Shown: positions 21,601-32,539, counted from the first letter of the stretch. The stretch: DNA of 64,000 bases from Porphyra umbilicalis (GCA_002049455.2 KV918766.1:62001-126000), one strand, 5' to 3'. Notes: generated from the sequence alone by a model not told the origin. Translations and numbers: made by a program.

Positions 21601-22360
21601 CCACCGCCTCCCCTCCCGCGACGCAGGCGCCCGCCGTGACCACCACCACCACCACCACCGCCGCCGCCGCCACCGCCGCTGCCGCCGCCGCCACCGCCGC
21701 TGCCGCCGCCACCACCGCCGCCACCACCGCCACCACCACCGCCGCCGCCACTCAACCCCTCCGCGTTGGGCGGCACCGCCCACACGGCTACGGCGGTGAT
21801 GGCGGCGGCGCCGAGGTCGGCGAGCCGGCGGCACGTCGGAGCCAGCGCCCCGTGTCTGCCCACCGCGTACGCCACCGCGCAAATGTCGGACGGCAGGGAG
21901 GTCAAGCAGCTGCAGCGGCCGGGGCGGCGACTACGTGGGCGGCAGCCGCCCGCCGGCGCCGCCGCCCGCCCGCCGGCGGAGGGCGGATGGGGGGGGGGGC
22001 ACCAGCGGGGGGGCTTTGCGCTTGCCGATGTGGAGGCGCATGGCCGCCAATGGGGGAAATGCCAGGGTCGGATCCGACCCGTCGCGTCCCGCAACGAGGA
22101 TCCGACAGTTCATCCATGATTTCTATTGGCTTTGAAAAAAACTGACAGCTAACTGTACAGTCCCATCCATGCAAGGAAGGAACACCTGGCCGTGATTTAA
22201 TACTCGCTGCGCGGGTGTGGGGCAGCTGTTGGTGTGCAAACCCGGGGCGTCTTCCGCTGCGACTGTCAAGGGGGGGGGGGCGTCCACGCCACAGCACGTG
22301 CACGTCGTCTCTTCGAAGATCTCGTGGTGGTCGTGAGGGATGTAGTTCAAGAATATACAG
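20891..22360. other. intergenic region with trinucleotide repeats
   Basis: Contains the 3' region of the GTPase gene, then GC-rich sequence with a (ccgccgccacca)-type trinucleotide repeat at about 21640-21750. Apart from the F-box-like fragment noted separately, nothing is assignable. Confidence 0.4.
21745..21910 (-). other. possible F-box-like coding fragment
   Basis: On the minus strand, LTSLPSDICAVAYAVG then APTCRRLADLGAAAITAVAV has the LP-x-D and C-R-x-L spacing of an F-box, like the F-box genes elsewhere in this window. It runs directly into a poly-Gly repeat, and no continuous downstream domain or clear start is visible. It could be a frame-disrupted F-box gene or chance. Confidence 0.25.
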
Positions 22361-22763
22361 TATTGCTGATCCCCGAATTTTGTCCTGGGGGACAGAGACA
22401 GAGACTGACTCTGAATAAGAGCACTCTATTGGTTTAAAACGACAGTAAGAAAGCATCGAAGCCAATAGAAAGCCCGCATTCTGTGCCAGGACCTTGCATC
22501 GAGCAGAACTCACTGTTTGTTGCCGCTTGATCCGCTTTTCTTGGCACGGAGCAAGCTGCCCACGCGAGATCTTGAGATTTTCTACTGTCTCCTCGCCAGA
22601 AGTGCGGAAAAGAAGAGGAGCGGATGTTGATTTCCAGGCTGCATGGGCACATGTAAGAAATCAGGAGCACCAAGTCAGTCCCAGGGGCGCATCTGATTGG
22701 TAGAGAGAGTCGGTCCGCAAGTCAGTCTCTGTCCACCAGGACAAAATTCGGGGATCAGCAATA
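22361..22763. mobile_element. 403-bp MITE with TA target duplication
   Basis: Ends TATTGCTGATCCCCGAATTT and its exact inverse at 22763; similarity of the two ends continues for more than 40 bp (through GGACAGAGAC and GACTGACT, with small indels). TA is present at both boundaries. The interior has no gene, so it is a non-autonomous element. Confidence 0.85.
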
Positions 22764-23549
22764 GTTGGCTGGACTGGAAGCGTCGCCGTTGAAGCGTCGT
22801 TCTTGCTGACCGTGATCCGCACGGCCGCTAGCTCGCTCTGCTTGCCTGGCGCGCGCGTGGCGGCGCACCATCTCTCGCGGTCGCCCACGCCCCCCCCCCC
22901 CCCCCCCGGGTTTCGGTCACCGACTCTCCCCGCCCGCGGCGCGCCCGCCGCCGCCGTCTTGGAGAATGGAACGCCCGGCGCGCCCACAGGCGGCGAGAGC
23001 GATCGCGTCCCCATCATGGACGCCGCAGCGGGCCAGTGGAGGTGGGCGCCTTGAGGATGAACCCTGAGTAGAGGACCGGAGGACACCGATAGCATCTTGC
23101 GACTGCACCGCCAGTACGGGCGACGATGGGGTTGCGCCACCGCACCGTGGCGGTGTTTCGACGCGCCTCCCCCGGCTCCTCCGTCCTCCCAATGGGGAGA
23201 AAAGTGGGGGAGAAAACACATTGGTACTCTGCGCTTTGCCCTACACACAGAGGCTGGGCCGGCCATGCAGAGGCGCGCCCGCGGTGAGCGCGCAAGGCCG
23301 CTCCTGCGGTGCGTTGGGTCAGGTGCCGTCATTCCCTTTCCGAGGACAGGCGCCGCACCGCCTTGGCTGGGCCTGTACAAAAAGCGCACCCGCGTGACTG
23401 TTTGAGTTTGGTGGCCGCCCCAACTCACCGCACCGGCCAACCACAGCATCCACCGACAACGCGCCCACCACACAGCAACACAAGCACCCGCACTTTGTCG
23501 TCAGGGTCCCTACCAGCGCCAGCTTCCTAACCCCCCCCCGCCCTCCGCC
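22764..23549. other. upstream region of the spondin-domain gene
   Basis: No supported gene. A weak TATA-like TGTACAAAAAGCG at about 23374-23386 lies 165 bp before the ATG at 23550 and could serve that gene. Confidence 0.35.
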
Positions 23550-24236
23550 ATGATGTGCAAGGTTGTCACCGTCGCCGTTGCTGCCGCCGTCGCGGTGGCC
23601 CTCGCCGTCACCGGCGTCGAAGCCCGCTACTACCACCCCCGCACATGCAGTGGCACCCGCAAGTACGAAGTGACCTTCTACCTCAACTGGAGCAGCAAGA
23701 CGCACCCCAAATCCTACCCGTCGGACGGCAACGTTTCCCCGGCGACCGTCGCCGCGCACGCGTCGCGCTACCAAATGTGGGCGCCGGGGTCCTTTGCGAG
23801 CGCCAGCATCAAGAGCGTCGCCGAGACGGGCAACGCGGCGATGTTGCGGGAGGAGCTCGCCGCGTACCAGGCTGCCGGCCATGTGGCGTCGTGGGCGGGC
23901 GCGCACGAGCCGACCGAGGACGGCACCAAGACGGTCAAGCTGACTGTCACCGCCGACGCGTCGACGGGCGCCACCACCGTGTCGGGGGCGACGATGCTCT
24001 TCCCGTCGCCCGACTGGTTCACCGGCTTTTACGCCGTGCCCGTCTGCAAGTGGGGCCGGTGGGTGACCAAGGCGAGCGGGTGGCTGACGTTTTGGGACGC
24101 TGGTACGGACGGGGGTGAGACCCACACGGCGGCCGACAAGGTGACGACGCCGCCGACGACCATCTTTTCCATCCAGAACCGGGACGCGCCGGCGTTCAAC
24201 ACGCCGGTCGGCTACTACACCATCAAGGCCGTCTAG
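23550..24236 (+). CDS. secreted spondin-N domain protein
   Basis: A protein of 228 aa with a signal peptide (about 1-25, MMCKVVTVAVAAAVAVALAV then GVEA). The spondin-type core starts YEVTFYLNWSSKTHP, continues APGSFASASIKSVAETGN and MLREELAAYQAAG, and closes with PSPDWFTGFYAVPVC and WLTFWDAGTDGGE. The aspartates in PSPDW and WDAGTD match the family's cation-binding loop. Domain-only length is typical of spondin_N proteins found outside animals. One intact exon; the ATG follows a C-rich leader (CCGCCATG). Extracellular location is inferred from the signal; the ligand is unknown. Confidence 0.85.
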   Translation: MMCKVVTVAVAAAVAVALAVTGVEARYYHPRTCSGTRKYEVTFYLNWSSKTHPKSYPSDGNVSPATVAAHASRYQMWAPGSFASASIKSVAETGNAAMLREELAAYQAAGHVASWAGAHEPTEDGTKTVKLTVTADASTGATTVSGATMLFPSPDWFTGFYAVPVCKWGRWVTKASGWLTFWDAGTDGGETHTAADKVTTPPTTIFSIQNRDAPAFNTPVGYYTIKAV

Positions 24237-24779
24237 GGTGCGGGCGGGCTCCGGAAGGTAGGGAGGGAGGGCAACGGGGCCGCTGACGCGGCGCTTTGGT
24301 GTGGTGCCAGGTTGTCGACCGATGGGGGCGAGAGCGACCGCGGTTGTGTTGTCTGGTATTGGGGGCGGGTCCCGCTAGAGAAACGTCCCTCGGCGATCAT
24401 GGGGGGACTCGTCCGAGCGTGGGCGCCTCTGCCATGGGTACGCACCACATGAACAAGTTTTTGTACAGTACGAGTTGTGTCTTGCCCATCACGCGACTTT
24501 TGCGGCGAGCGAGGCAGTCTGTTCGTCCGTGGATGCAAGCCCTTTCCGGTCCTCCATGGCCTGAATCAAGCCAGCGCGGCTTCGCCGTGGAGGACGCGAC
24601 GCTGCAGTGACTGCGTGGGCGTCCTCCCATGGATGAGCCTGCAGCGCAGTGCCCGTGGGGGATCCGCGACGAGCACATTTTTGCTCAAAACCGTAGAGAA
24701 TTTTCATACAAGTAGCCCCAGTCATCTCCCCTTCACGGCCCCATGAACACGGTACGTTGTTGAAGTCTTGACAATGAGG
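24237..24779. other. intergenic region, nothing recognised
   Basis: 3' region of the spondin-domain gene and lower-GC DNA; short ORFs only, without domains. Confidence 0.4.
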
Positions 24780-25260
24780 TAAGCACCCCTCTGGTGCGGG
24801 CCGCCCCCAACCGACTGGCCACCTACACGACGCTCGTGACGGACCTGGTATGGCTGCGCGAGCCTGCGCTGGCGACCGTCCCCTACGGCTTCGGCGCGTC
24901 GACGCGGGGCTGAGACGTCTTCGTGCTGCTCGGCAACTTGGGGCGCGTGGCGCTGCGGTCGGCGCACGCAGTCAGGGCGGAGCTTCAGTACATTCGGCGG
25001 GTACGGGCGGACCGCAAAATTGCTGAGTTTTCCGACTCGTGGGCTAGCGCTGAGCGGCTACTACGGCTGTACGCAGCGATGGCAGACCTGGTGCGGGCGG
25101 CGGCGGCGGTGGTGGTGGCGGCGGTGGCGGCGGTGGGCGCGCCCGTGGCGCCGGCTGCAAGCGCGCTGGCGCGCCTCACTGCCGCCCTGGACCGCGCCAA
25201 TAGGGCGTGGGCGGCGCTCGTCGCGTTGCCGATGCCAGATCACGTGCTGGCGAGCGCTTG
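24780..25260 (+). pseudogene. decayed Ala-rich coding fragment with an internal stop
   Basis: One frame reads PNRLATYTTLVTDLVWLREP, then ALATVPYGFGASTRG, then an in-frame TGA at about 24911. It continues DVFVLLGNLGRVALRSAHAV, then IRRVRADRKIAEFSDSW and AERLLRLYAAMADL before an Ala/Val-rich helix and ALDRANRAWAALVALPMP. The consistent codon pattern on both sides of the stop suggests a formerly translated gene. No family was recognised; no ATG was found upstream. Confidence 0.4.
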
Positions 25261-26300
25261 GCGGCGCCGCCCAGCGCGTCGGGCGTGGCGGTGGCGGCGG
25301 TCTGGCGGGCCGACGCGGTGCTCCCCGCCGCGCCAAGTGGTGGCGTCGGGGGGCGGGGCGCGCGACCGCCCACCTCGTCATCGCCGCCGCTGCCGTGCGG
25401 CGCGCCGACGCCACGACTGTGGCGGAGAGGACCGACGTGGTCGGCGCTGCTGCGGCGGCGCTGGCGGCTGTGTCGGGGGGTAGATGCTGTGGGCGGCGTG
25501 GGTACACCGCTGCGCTCGGGCGCGCCTGCGGGGGGGGAGGGGGAGTCGCGCCTAGCTGGAGGGGGGAGCTGCTTCTGGGGTGAGATCCTGCTCGCTGTCT
25601 GCAGGCAGAGCGCTAGCGTGCTGCCGTTGCGGTCCAGCACGAACGGGTCGTCTCCGCCCTTGGTCTCACCTTTGCTACCGTTGCGGCCGTGAAGGTTCTC
25701 GACCTTTTTTTGTTGTTTTGAGCTTGGGCGTTGGCGGCGCCCCCCACCTCGACGCGACGCTGGTAGCGATGCTGTCAACGAGCCGGTCGTCCAGCTTGTT
25801 TCCGTGCGGCCTTCCTGTTCCAATCTCTGGGCTTCTGATGACGCCGCGCCGCCGGTCTGTGAGTATGGCGAAGGTGGCGCCAGATGACCAGAGGCGGCGT
25901 TTGGGGCTTGGCAGCAGCGCGCCACGGAGGAGGCCACGGGCCGTGTGCGGCCGTACCTGTCGTCAACGAGTGGAAGCAGTGGCGTCGCTAGCTTGGCCTA
26001 GGTGTGAGGCCAGTATCGCTGCGGTGGCGTCCGCAGAGGGTGGGGGATGGACGGATCCTCGCTGGCAGTGGTGCTGCTCGCGGCAGGGGTGAGGCTGCGC
26101 TGCTGCCCCTTCGGCGGTGAGGCGGGCAACGTGGTCCCTACCAACGGGTGGTCGACCCAACCAACACGAGGCCCAGAGCTCGCTCGGGAGTACAGGCAGT
26201 GTCAGTCGTGACTACCACTCGCATGCATCTACTGTTTTTTATGACGTCTTCTGTGGGCGGTATGACCCGATAGCACGAGCCCGGCTCCCATCTTTAACGC
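25261..26300. other. decayed GC-rich sequence
   Basis: Short coding-like stretches in changing frames (for example HLVIAAAAVRRADATT near 25380) suggest continued pseudogene material. No complete gene. Confidence 0.35.
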
Positions 26301-26307
26301 AGTTGGG

Positions 26308-27200
26308 GCCCGACCCGTAGCCCCCTTACCGTGCTGCCACTTGGTCCTTGCCATTTTTGTGGATGTCACCGCCCATAAGCGGAGACATCCAGTGGCCACT
26401 GGAGGCGGGTCGCGGACTGCTGTGGTGCCACAACATGCACGTGGCGGCGCGGCCACGGCGAGGCCCACGGGTGCTATTGCTGAACGGTGGGGCCACGCCG
26501 AACAACGGTGCGCCCTACTGGTTGCCAGCATGACATGCGACGGCTCTGATGCAATGCCTCCAGCTGTCGGCATTGTGCCACGGTGAAGAGCATTGCAGGG
26601 CGTGTGTGTGTTGGTGGGATGAGCGGGAGGGACTCCGTGCAGACTTGTTCAGTCGCGGAAGGCCCCGTCTCGGACTGAGCTGACTGTCGTCAGCACGGTT
26701 GGCACCCGACCCGTAGCCCCCTTACAGCCGTCCTCCCAATAATCCCGCACTCCAACTGTTGCAAAAAGAGTTCCAAATCGGCCTCTACGACCACGCAGAG
26801 GCCGATTTGGAACACTTTTGGGACAGTTGCAGTGCGGGATTTTTTGGAGAACGGCTGTACGTTGCTGACAACTCGTTTGTCATCGTGGCAGCTGTCACTG
26901 CTCACGCTGGAGGTGTGACGAGGTCCTCGCTGCCGCGGTGTCGCGACGTGTATGTGGCGGCACGGCCGCGGCGAGGCCCACAGGTGCTATTGCTGGACGG
27001 TGAGACCGCGTCGAACGATGGTACGCCCCGCGGGTTGTCAGCATGATAGACGAAAGCGCTGGCGCGGTGCCTTTAGGTGTCACTATTGTGCCAAGGTGAA
27101 GAGGCAGGGCTCGTGTGCTTCAGCGGACGCGCCGGGCGGATTCGTGCAGATTTAATGAGTGGCGGAACGCCTCGACTCCTGCACAGTATTAGCTGACGGG
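26308..27200. repeat. diverged tandem duplication, two units
   Basis: Both units begin with cccgacccgtagccccctta (26308 and about 26707). They share gcggc(g/a)cggccgcggcgaggccca-like sequence, gtgctattgctg(a/g)acggtg, attgtgcca(c/a)ggtgaagag and a tail with tccgtgcaga or ttcgtgcaga. Unit 2 is longer because a MITE is inserted in it. No open reading frame is conserved between the units. Confidence 0.75.
26723..26859. mobile_element. MITE family 1, copy A (137 bp, TA-flanked)
   Basis: Palindromic element starting TACAGCCGTCCTCCCAATAA and ending in GGAGAACGGCTGTA. Inner arms carry ttccaaatcggcctct and its inverse. It is inserted in unit 2 of the local duplication at a site that is empty in unit 1. 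Confidence 0.88.
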
Positions 27201-27326
27201 ACCGGACTGTCCGCCCGAGCTTGGCGTTGAATGATGCATCATCTCTCATGAAAATCGTCGACATTTCGAATAGCCTTCGACATATCGAAACATGACGAAG
27301 ATGCGCCCATCAACTGTTCCTTCATT

Positions 27327-27994
27327 AGAGAGCGTCGGCAAGTCAAATGTGGGTCGGCGGCGTGGATCGAGGACACGTTTCGTGCCACGTAGCAGCGGCT
27401 GCCCACATTTGGAACCCATTTGTGGCTATCTGGGTCATCCGACCCACGCCAAATACCGGTCGGTGAGGACCACGTGGCCACACACGTGGCGCCAGTTGTG
27501 CCACCACCGCTCGTCTCAGCCCGGGCTTGGCGCCCACCACGGGCGCTTGTGTCTCCAGTTTCGGGTGTATCGAGAAGGCGCATCATCTTGCACCGTACAA
27601 GCTGCCTTTGTCAACCGACACCATACCCCCCCGATGCCGTCACCCCCCCCCCCCCCCACGCCCTTAACTGTCGGCGCCCCTCCATCCAAAACTCGCACTA
27701 TGCCCACTGCATCCCATCTCCATCGACCGCCGCCCTGTCATATGGTCGGCCGGGGCGTTTCCCCAAGGGGGAAGGGGTGATGGTGCTGGGGGTGGAGGTC
27801 AATTGGAAGGTGTTGCTCGCACAGAGGTCGCTGCTGTGCGGTTGCGGTAGATGTGGAGAGCTCAAATCGTGTCGACCGTTATTTGGCCACTTGCCGACGC
27901 TAAATGTGGGTAAGATGTGGGTACATCCGACGTGCGTCGGCGACCCACATTCTACCCACTTTTGATACCCACGCCCGACTTGCCGACGCTCTCT
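27327..27994. mobile_element. 668-bp Harbinger-type MITE
   Basis: Terminal inverted repeats AGAGAGCGTCGGCAAGTC (exact at both ends) with a 3-bp ATT duplication at 27324-27326 and 27995-27997. The end begins with the same AGAGAG and contains the same GGCAAGT as the autonomous-type element at 52167-55848, which also has a 3-bp A/T duplication. Subterminal cccacattt/aaatgtggg motifs recur. It has no transposase ORF. Confidence 0.82.
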
Positions 27995-27997
27995 ATT

Positions 27998-28764
27998 CTC
28001 TTCGGTGACCCTCGGACCAGAGCGAGGCCCACGACAACGCTTTCCTGCTCTCGACCGCGCGCTGCCTCACTGCACGAATTCCTTCCGATTCATGAGACTA
28101 CATTGCCATGATCATTGCGGAATGACACTTGACTTTTCATATGCGGGTGTTTCTCACCATGGCGAGGAAAAACACATTCAAGTATGGCACAAACGAGGCG
28201 CCTTGCACGTGTTTGATATATGTATGGAGGGTGCAGATGCTTGCCTTTTTTTCCGTGTACTTTTTTCTCATGTTCTATCCGCCCTCGCAGTGGAAAACGT
28301 TTGCTGTGTGATACAGAGGCAGCATCATGGGCGAACAGGCTGGAATCGAATGATCTGCCGCTCCATCATTGTGACAAATGTCCCAGAGTTGCGACACCCT
28401 TGATATCTCGTCGGTGGGGTTGCTTGCGGTTTCAAACCGCGACGACGCAGGGGTTGCTTGAGAGGCCATATGACCATGGCCATGGTGGCACTTGATGATA
28501 GTAACTGCGTAATTACACGATCACTGAACTGAGTTTGTCAACAAGAATTGGCGACGTGGTCACGAATGTGGCTGCGATTTTTTGTTGTCAGTCTACCCAT
28601 GAAAAGCATCTAAGCGGTTTCCATCGAAGGGCGCACCTATGTCCACAGGAATCTGCAGCCTCCCACCAGATTTGGACGTGTGCCAGTTGCACCGAGTTTG
28701 TTTGCGTCTCTGAAATGGTTTAGCAATGTAATATTCCTCGTCATAACCATGGGCTCGTCCAAGC
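27998..28764. other. AT-richer intergenic region
   Basis: No supported gene. Composition is clearly less GC-rich than the genic parts. Short ORFs only. Confidence 0.5.
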
Positions 28765-29020
28765 GTCCAAGCTGGCCGCCGCCTTGCGTTGTCGAGCGAG
28801 GCGCACGTCTCTGTTCTTCGAAAAAAACTATGGGTACGTCCAAGCTGGCGGCCGCCGTGCGTTGTCGGGCGAGGCGCACGTCTCTGTTCTTCGAAAAAAA
28901 CTATGGGTACGTCCAAGCTGGCGGCCGCCGTGCGTTGTCGGGCGAGGCGCACGTCTCTGTTCTTAAGAAAGAACTATGGGTGCGTCCATGCTGGCTGCCG
29001 CCATGCGTTGTCGTGTGAGG
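28765..29020 (+). repeat. 73-bp tandem repeat, 3.5 copies
   Basis: Units start at 28765, 28838, 28911 and 28984 (partial), each beginning gtccaagctggc and ending aactatgggta(c/g)c-like. The first three are nearly identical; the last is diverged. Because 73 is not a multiple of three, each unit falls in a new reading frame, so it is not protein repeat DNA. Confidence 0.92.
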
Positions 29021-29365
29021 CCGCGTCGAAGTTGGCGTTAGGGCCCCCCGCTGGGCGCGGAGTTTAGCGGCCGCGGACGTGCACCACGAGACGTCTACAT
29101 TGGTGCTCCACGAAAAGGACAGCGCGGCGCCGCCAAGGGGATGGGAAACGGCCAGCGTGGCTGCCCGTGGGCGTCAGAGGGGTCCTTCCTGTGTGGTCTG
29201 GACGATGGGCGCAACGGCGGGCCACTTCGCCCCACTTGCGAGGGGGCTTGCGCCTCTGCGCCGCCGAGCGACGTGCAGTGGCGGGCAAGGGGCTACCACA
29301 GGTGGGAGGTCGGGTGGCGCTCGCTGGGAACTGCGTAGGGGGTGGCCAGTCGACCTCCTTTTGTG

Positions 29366-29374
29366 CATAAAAGG
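29366..29374 (+). promoter_or_regulatory. TATA-box candidate (CATAAAAGG)
   Basis: CATAAAAGG followed by a GC-rich stretch, 194 bp before the ATG at 29560. A start near 29395 would give a leader of about 165 nt for the secreted stress-protein-like gene, similar to the geometry of the C2H2 gene. Confidence 0.5.
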
Positions 29375-29559
29375 GCGCTCGGTGCAGTGACCACAGCGCG
29401 CAGCTGGTGTCATCCTCATCCACACCCGTCACGGGCCACCACCTGTCTGCTCCCAAATCCGACGCGCACATCGCTACAAGTCGCAAGTCATCTGCCCTCC
29501 CCGGTCGCCGTCGCCTGCACCTCCTGCACGCAGGTGCTCTGACCCGCTCTCGCTCCACC

Positions 29560-30096
29560 ATGGCTCCGACCATGCTGCGCCGCTCTGTCCTTCTCTTGCT
29601 GGCGGCCTCTGCCGCGGTGCTGGCAGTGTCGTCCATCACCGGCGCCACCCCTGCTCCTGACGCACCGGTGATGGTGGCCGAGCCTGCGTCGGCGGCGGCG
29701 CCAACCGACGTCCTCACGGCAGACCGTCAGGTCACCCTCGACGTCGTTGGACTCACCAACTTGATCGTTTCGGCAGCCAGCAACGCCGCCGACCGAGATG
29801 CGTTTGTAAGGTCTGCGCTGGACAAGGTCTCCTACTTCAAGTTGTCCAACGGGCGCAGCGTCTCGGAAGACTACAACGTCATGGTGTTTAACCGGCAGCA
29901 GCCGTTCAGCTCGAACCTCGCTGGGATTGAGATGTACTCCGACTTCCGGTTTGACAACATCACGTTCGGGGTGTGGGTGTTCAAGTCGGGCTGGTTCCTC
30001 AACGAAGGCGACGGCGGGTGGATCAACTGGGCGTTCCGCGGCTGGTTTACCCGCTCCGGGAGTGGGGGCAAGCTGGTCACCTTTCGTGCGAAGTGA
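29560..30096 (+). CDS. secreted 'stress protein'-like small protein
   Basis: A protein of 178 aa from the ATG at 29560 in strong context (CACCATGG). The N-terminus is a signal peptide (MAPTMLRRSVLLLLAASAAV). After a short Ala/Pro spacer, the core runs from DRDAFVRSALDKVSYFKL through EDYNVMVFNRQQ, GIEMYSDFRFDNITFGVWVF, GDGGWINWAFRGWFTR, and ends VTFRAK. This resembles a small group of fungal and bacterial proteins annotated only as 'stress protein', recalled from the YNVMVFN and GDGGWINWAFRGW patterns. The molecular role is unknown. Intact single exon, with its own TATA-like box. A bacterial or fungal origin by transfer is possible but untested. Confidence 0.8.
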   Translation: MAPTMLRRSVLLLLAASAAVLAVSSITGATPAPDAPVMVAEPASAAAPTDVLTADRQVTLDVVGLTNLIVSAASNAADRDAFVRSALDKVSYFKLSNGRSVSEDYNVMVFNRQQPFSSNLAGIEMYSDFRFDNITFGVWVFKSGWFLNEGDGGWINWAFRGWFTRSGSGGKLVTFRAK

Positions 30097-31366
30097 GAGG
30101 GGGCGGGTACCCGCCGTCTGCCGTCTGGGCCAACGCTCGCTGTGCCGCGCGCGCCACGTCCGCTGTCCCACTTGTTTGTTTCCCCGAATTGATTTTGGGG
30201 CTTGTTGCTCGGCGATAAATTGACCGATGAAAACAGCGCGGGTACGAGTGCCCACGGCGGAGCCCGTTGGTCGTCTGTCGATGGCCCGCAGCGGCTCCGC
30301 CAGCATCAGCACAGATCGAGCGTGGGCGGTGGCGAGACGCCACCGCCCCAGCCGCCGCCACCACCCGACGGCGACCGCGGCCCCTTTGTCGACGGTGCGG
30401 TGTCGGGGGCGATGGCGGCGGCGGCCGCGGGGAGCGTGGGGCAGACGCAAGCCGCTTTGCCAGAGGCATGTGGGTGATGGCCGAGGGGTGTGGGGGGGCG
30501 GAGCTCCAAGGGGGGGGGCCATGGTGCCGCTAATGACGCGACCGCGCGGCGCGTGGGACTGGCGTAGCGACGGCACGGCAGCGGCGTCGGCGGCCGCTGG
30601 CAACGGCAGGCGCCCAGCGCCAGCCCCGTGGACACGTGCACAAACAATTTCAACGCGTCAAGGCGTCCGACGTCGCCGACGTTTCCAACGGATCCCGCCG
30701 ACGCCGGCGGGCCGCGTCGACGACGCGCGGCCGCCGTTGCCGGTCGGGCGCGTGCCGCCGCCGGCGCGGCGACCGCCCGCGGGCGGCGTGCCGAAACGGG
30801 TCACGCCGCCGCGGGGGCGGCCGCGGCGCGCCGGCGGCGGCGCGCGGGACCGCCCCCGCCGGTGCGCGCCGTGCACCCGCGCCCCGCCACGGCGCGGCTG
30901 CCGCCGCGTGCGGCGGCGCCGCGACGCGATGCGGTCCCTGCCGCCCCCGGTGGCGCCCGCGGGCCACCCCCCACCGGCGCGGCGGTGGCCACGCGCGGCG
31001 CGTCGGGGCGGGGGGGCCGCTTGGGGGTGCCTCTGGCGTCCCCGCGGCGCCGCGGGGGTGCCCGCCGTCGCCGTCGCTGACGGTCGACGGGAGGTGGCGA
31101 CCGCGGGGCGGGGCGGCGCGCCTCGGTGTGCGCACCGTGCGGTCGTCGTTGCCGGCAACGACCGTCGGCATGCCGAAGGGCGCCGCGCCGTGACGTGCGG
31201 GTGTGCTCGCCCCCCGCCTCCGTTCTACCCTCCCGTGACCGTTCCTGCTACCGCTTTGCTCGGTTCTCTCGCTTCACGTTTTCCTTCTGGCTGTCCACCT
31301 GGTTGGATCGCCCCCCTGTCCCCGCCCTCGCGGCTGCACACTCCACGCTGGGCACGGCCACCCGAC
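30097..31366. other. GC-rich intergenic region, no confident gene
   Basis: 3' region of the preceding gene, then about 0.5 kb (30650-31190) that is open in most frames on both strands with Arg/Ala/Pro composition. A direction of translation cannot be chosen. Confidence 0.35.
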
Positions 31367-32466
31367 ATGTGGAACTCCAGTCCCCAGTGCCCCATCTGGG
31401 CAGGCCCGCAAGGTCCGACGGGCCCGGCATCCAAGCGGGCGCGCCTCCCACCCGAGGGGCCCGGGTCGCCACCCCCCTCCGCTCCACCGCCGCCCCCCCA
31501 CCGCTGCCCCCCCCACCATTCCCCCCCCCCGCCGCCAACATCCCCGCCCCCACCCTCCCCCCCGCCGCCCTCGACGGGCTCTTTCACCTGCTCCTCGTTG
31601 CCCTGACGGGCTCGAGCGGGGAACGCATGCGCGCCGCCTGCGGCGGCAACGGCGGCGGCGACAACGGCGACGGCGACGGCGACGGCAATGACAACGACAA
31701 CGGCGACGGCGTCGCGCCCAGCCGGCACGTCCGCCTCGTCACTCACCGCGCTTGGGCGGCCGTCGCCCCAGCCGGCACCGTGTGCCACGCGTGGCGCGCC
31801 GCCTTCCGCCACTGCTTCCTCGGCGTCGACGTGTCGTTTGCCGAGTGGGAGACCGTCGTTGGCGCGCCCGCGGGGGGCGACATGCGGGTGACGCCCCCCC
31901 CCCCCCCCCCAGCAGGGCGCTCCCTCGGCCACACCGTTGTCCAACGCGTCGGCGGGGCGGTGGGGGTGTTGCTCAAACTTCCCCCGCCTCACCGCCCTGT
32001 CGGTGACCTACGGGACGCACCCCGTGACGGCGGTGCCGCGGCGGGTGGAGGAGGCGGTGCCGCCGTGGCTCGGTCCGAGCCTCCACCGGCAGCTGCTGGT
32101 GGCGGCGGCGGAGCTCCCGACGCTGCGCGCGCTGCGCTGGCGGGGGGGGGGGTGATGGAGCAGTCGGACCTGTCGGTGCTGTCGACGGTGGCGTTGGAGG
32201 TGGTGGTGGAGATGAGGGGGTTCCACGGCCCGGGGGGGGGGAGGGGGGGGAGAGGGGGGGGGTGCCCCCCGCGTGGACCGCCGTGACGCCGCTGGTGCGG
32301 TGGTTGGCGCCGACGCTGCGCGTGTGGGTCGTGTCGCCAGATGCGGCGGACGCGCTCGCGCTCGCCACCGACGCAGCGGTGACGCGGCTGCTGGCAGACG
32401 TGGGGGGGCTCCCGGCGCTGTGGCGGCTGGACGTGGCGTTGGCGTCGCCGGCAACGGCGGCGGCGG

Positions 32467-32498
<32 letters not shown>

Positions 32499-32505
32499 GG
32501 CGGCA

Positions 32506-32539
<34 letters not shown>

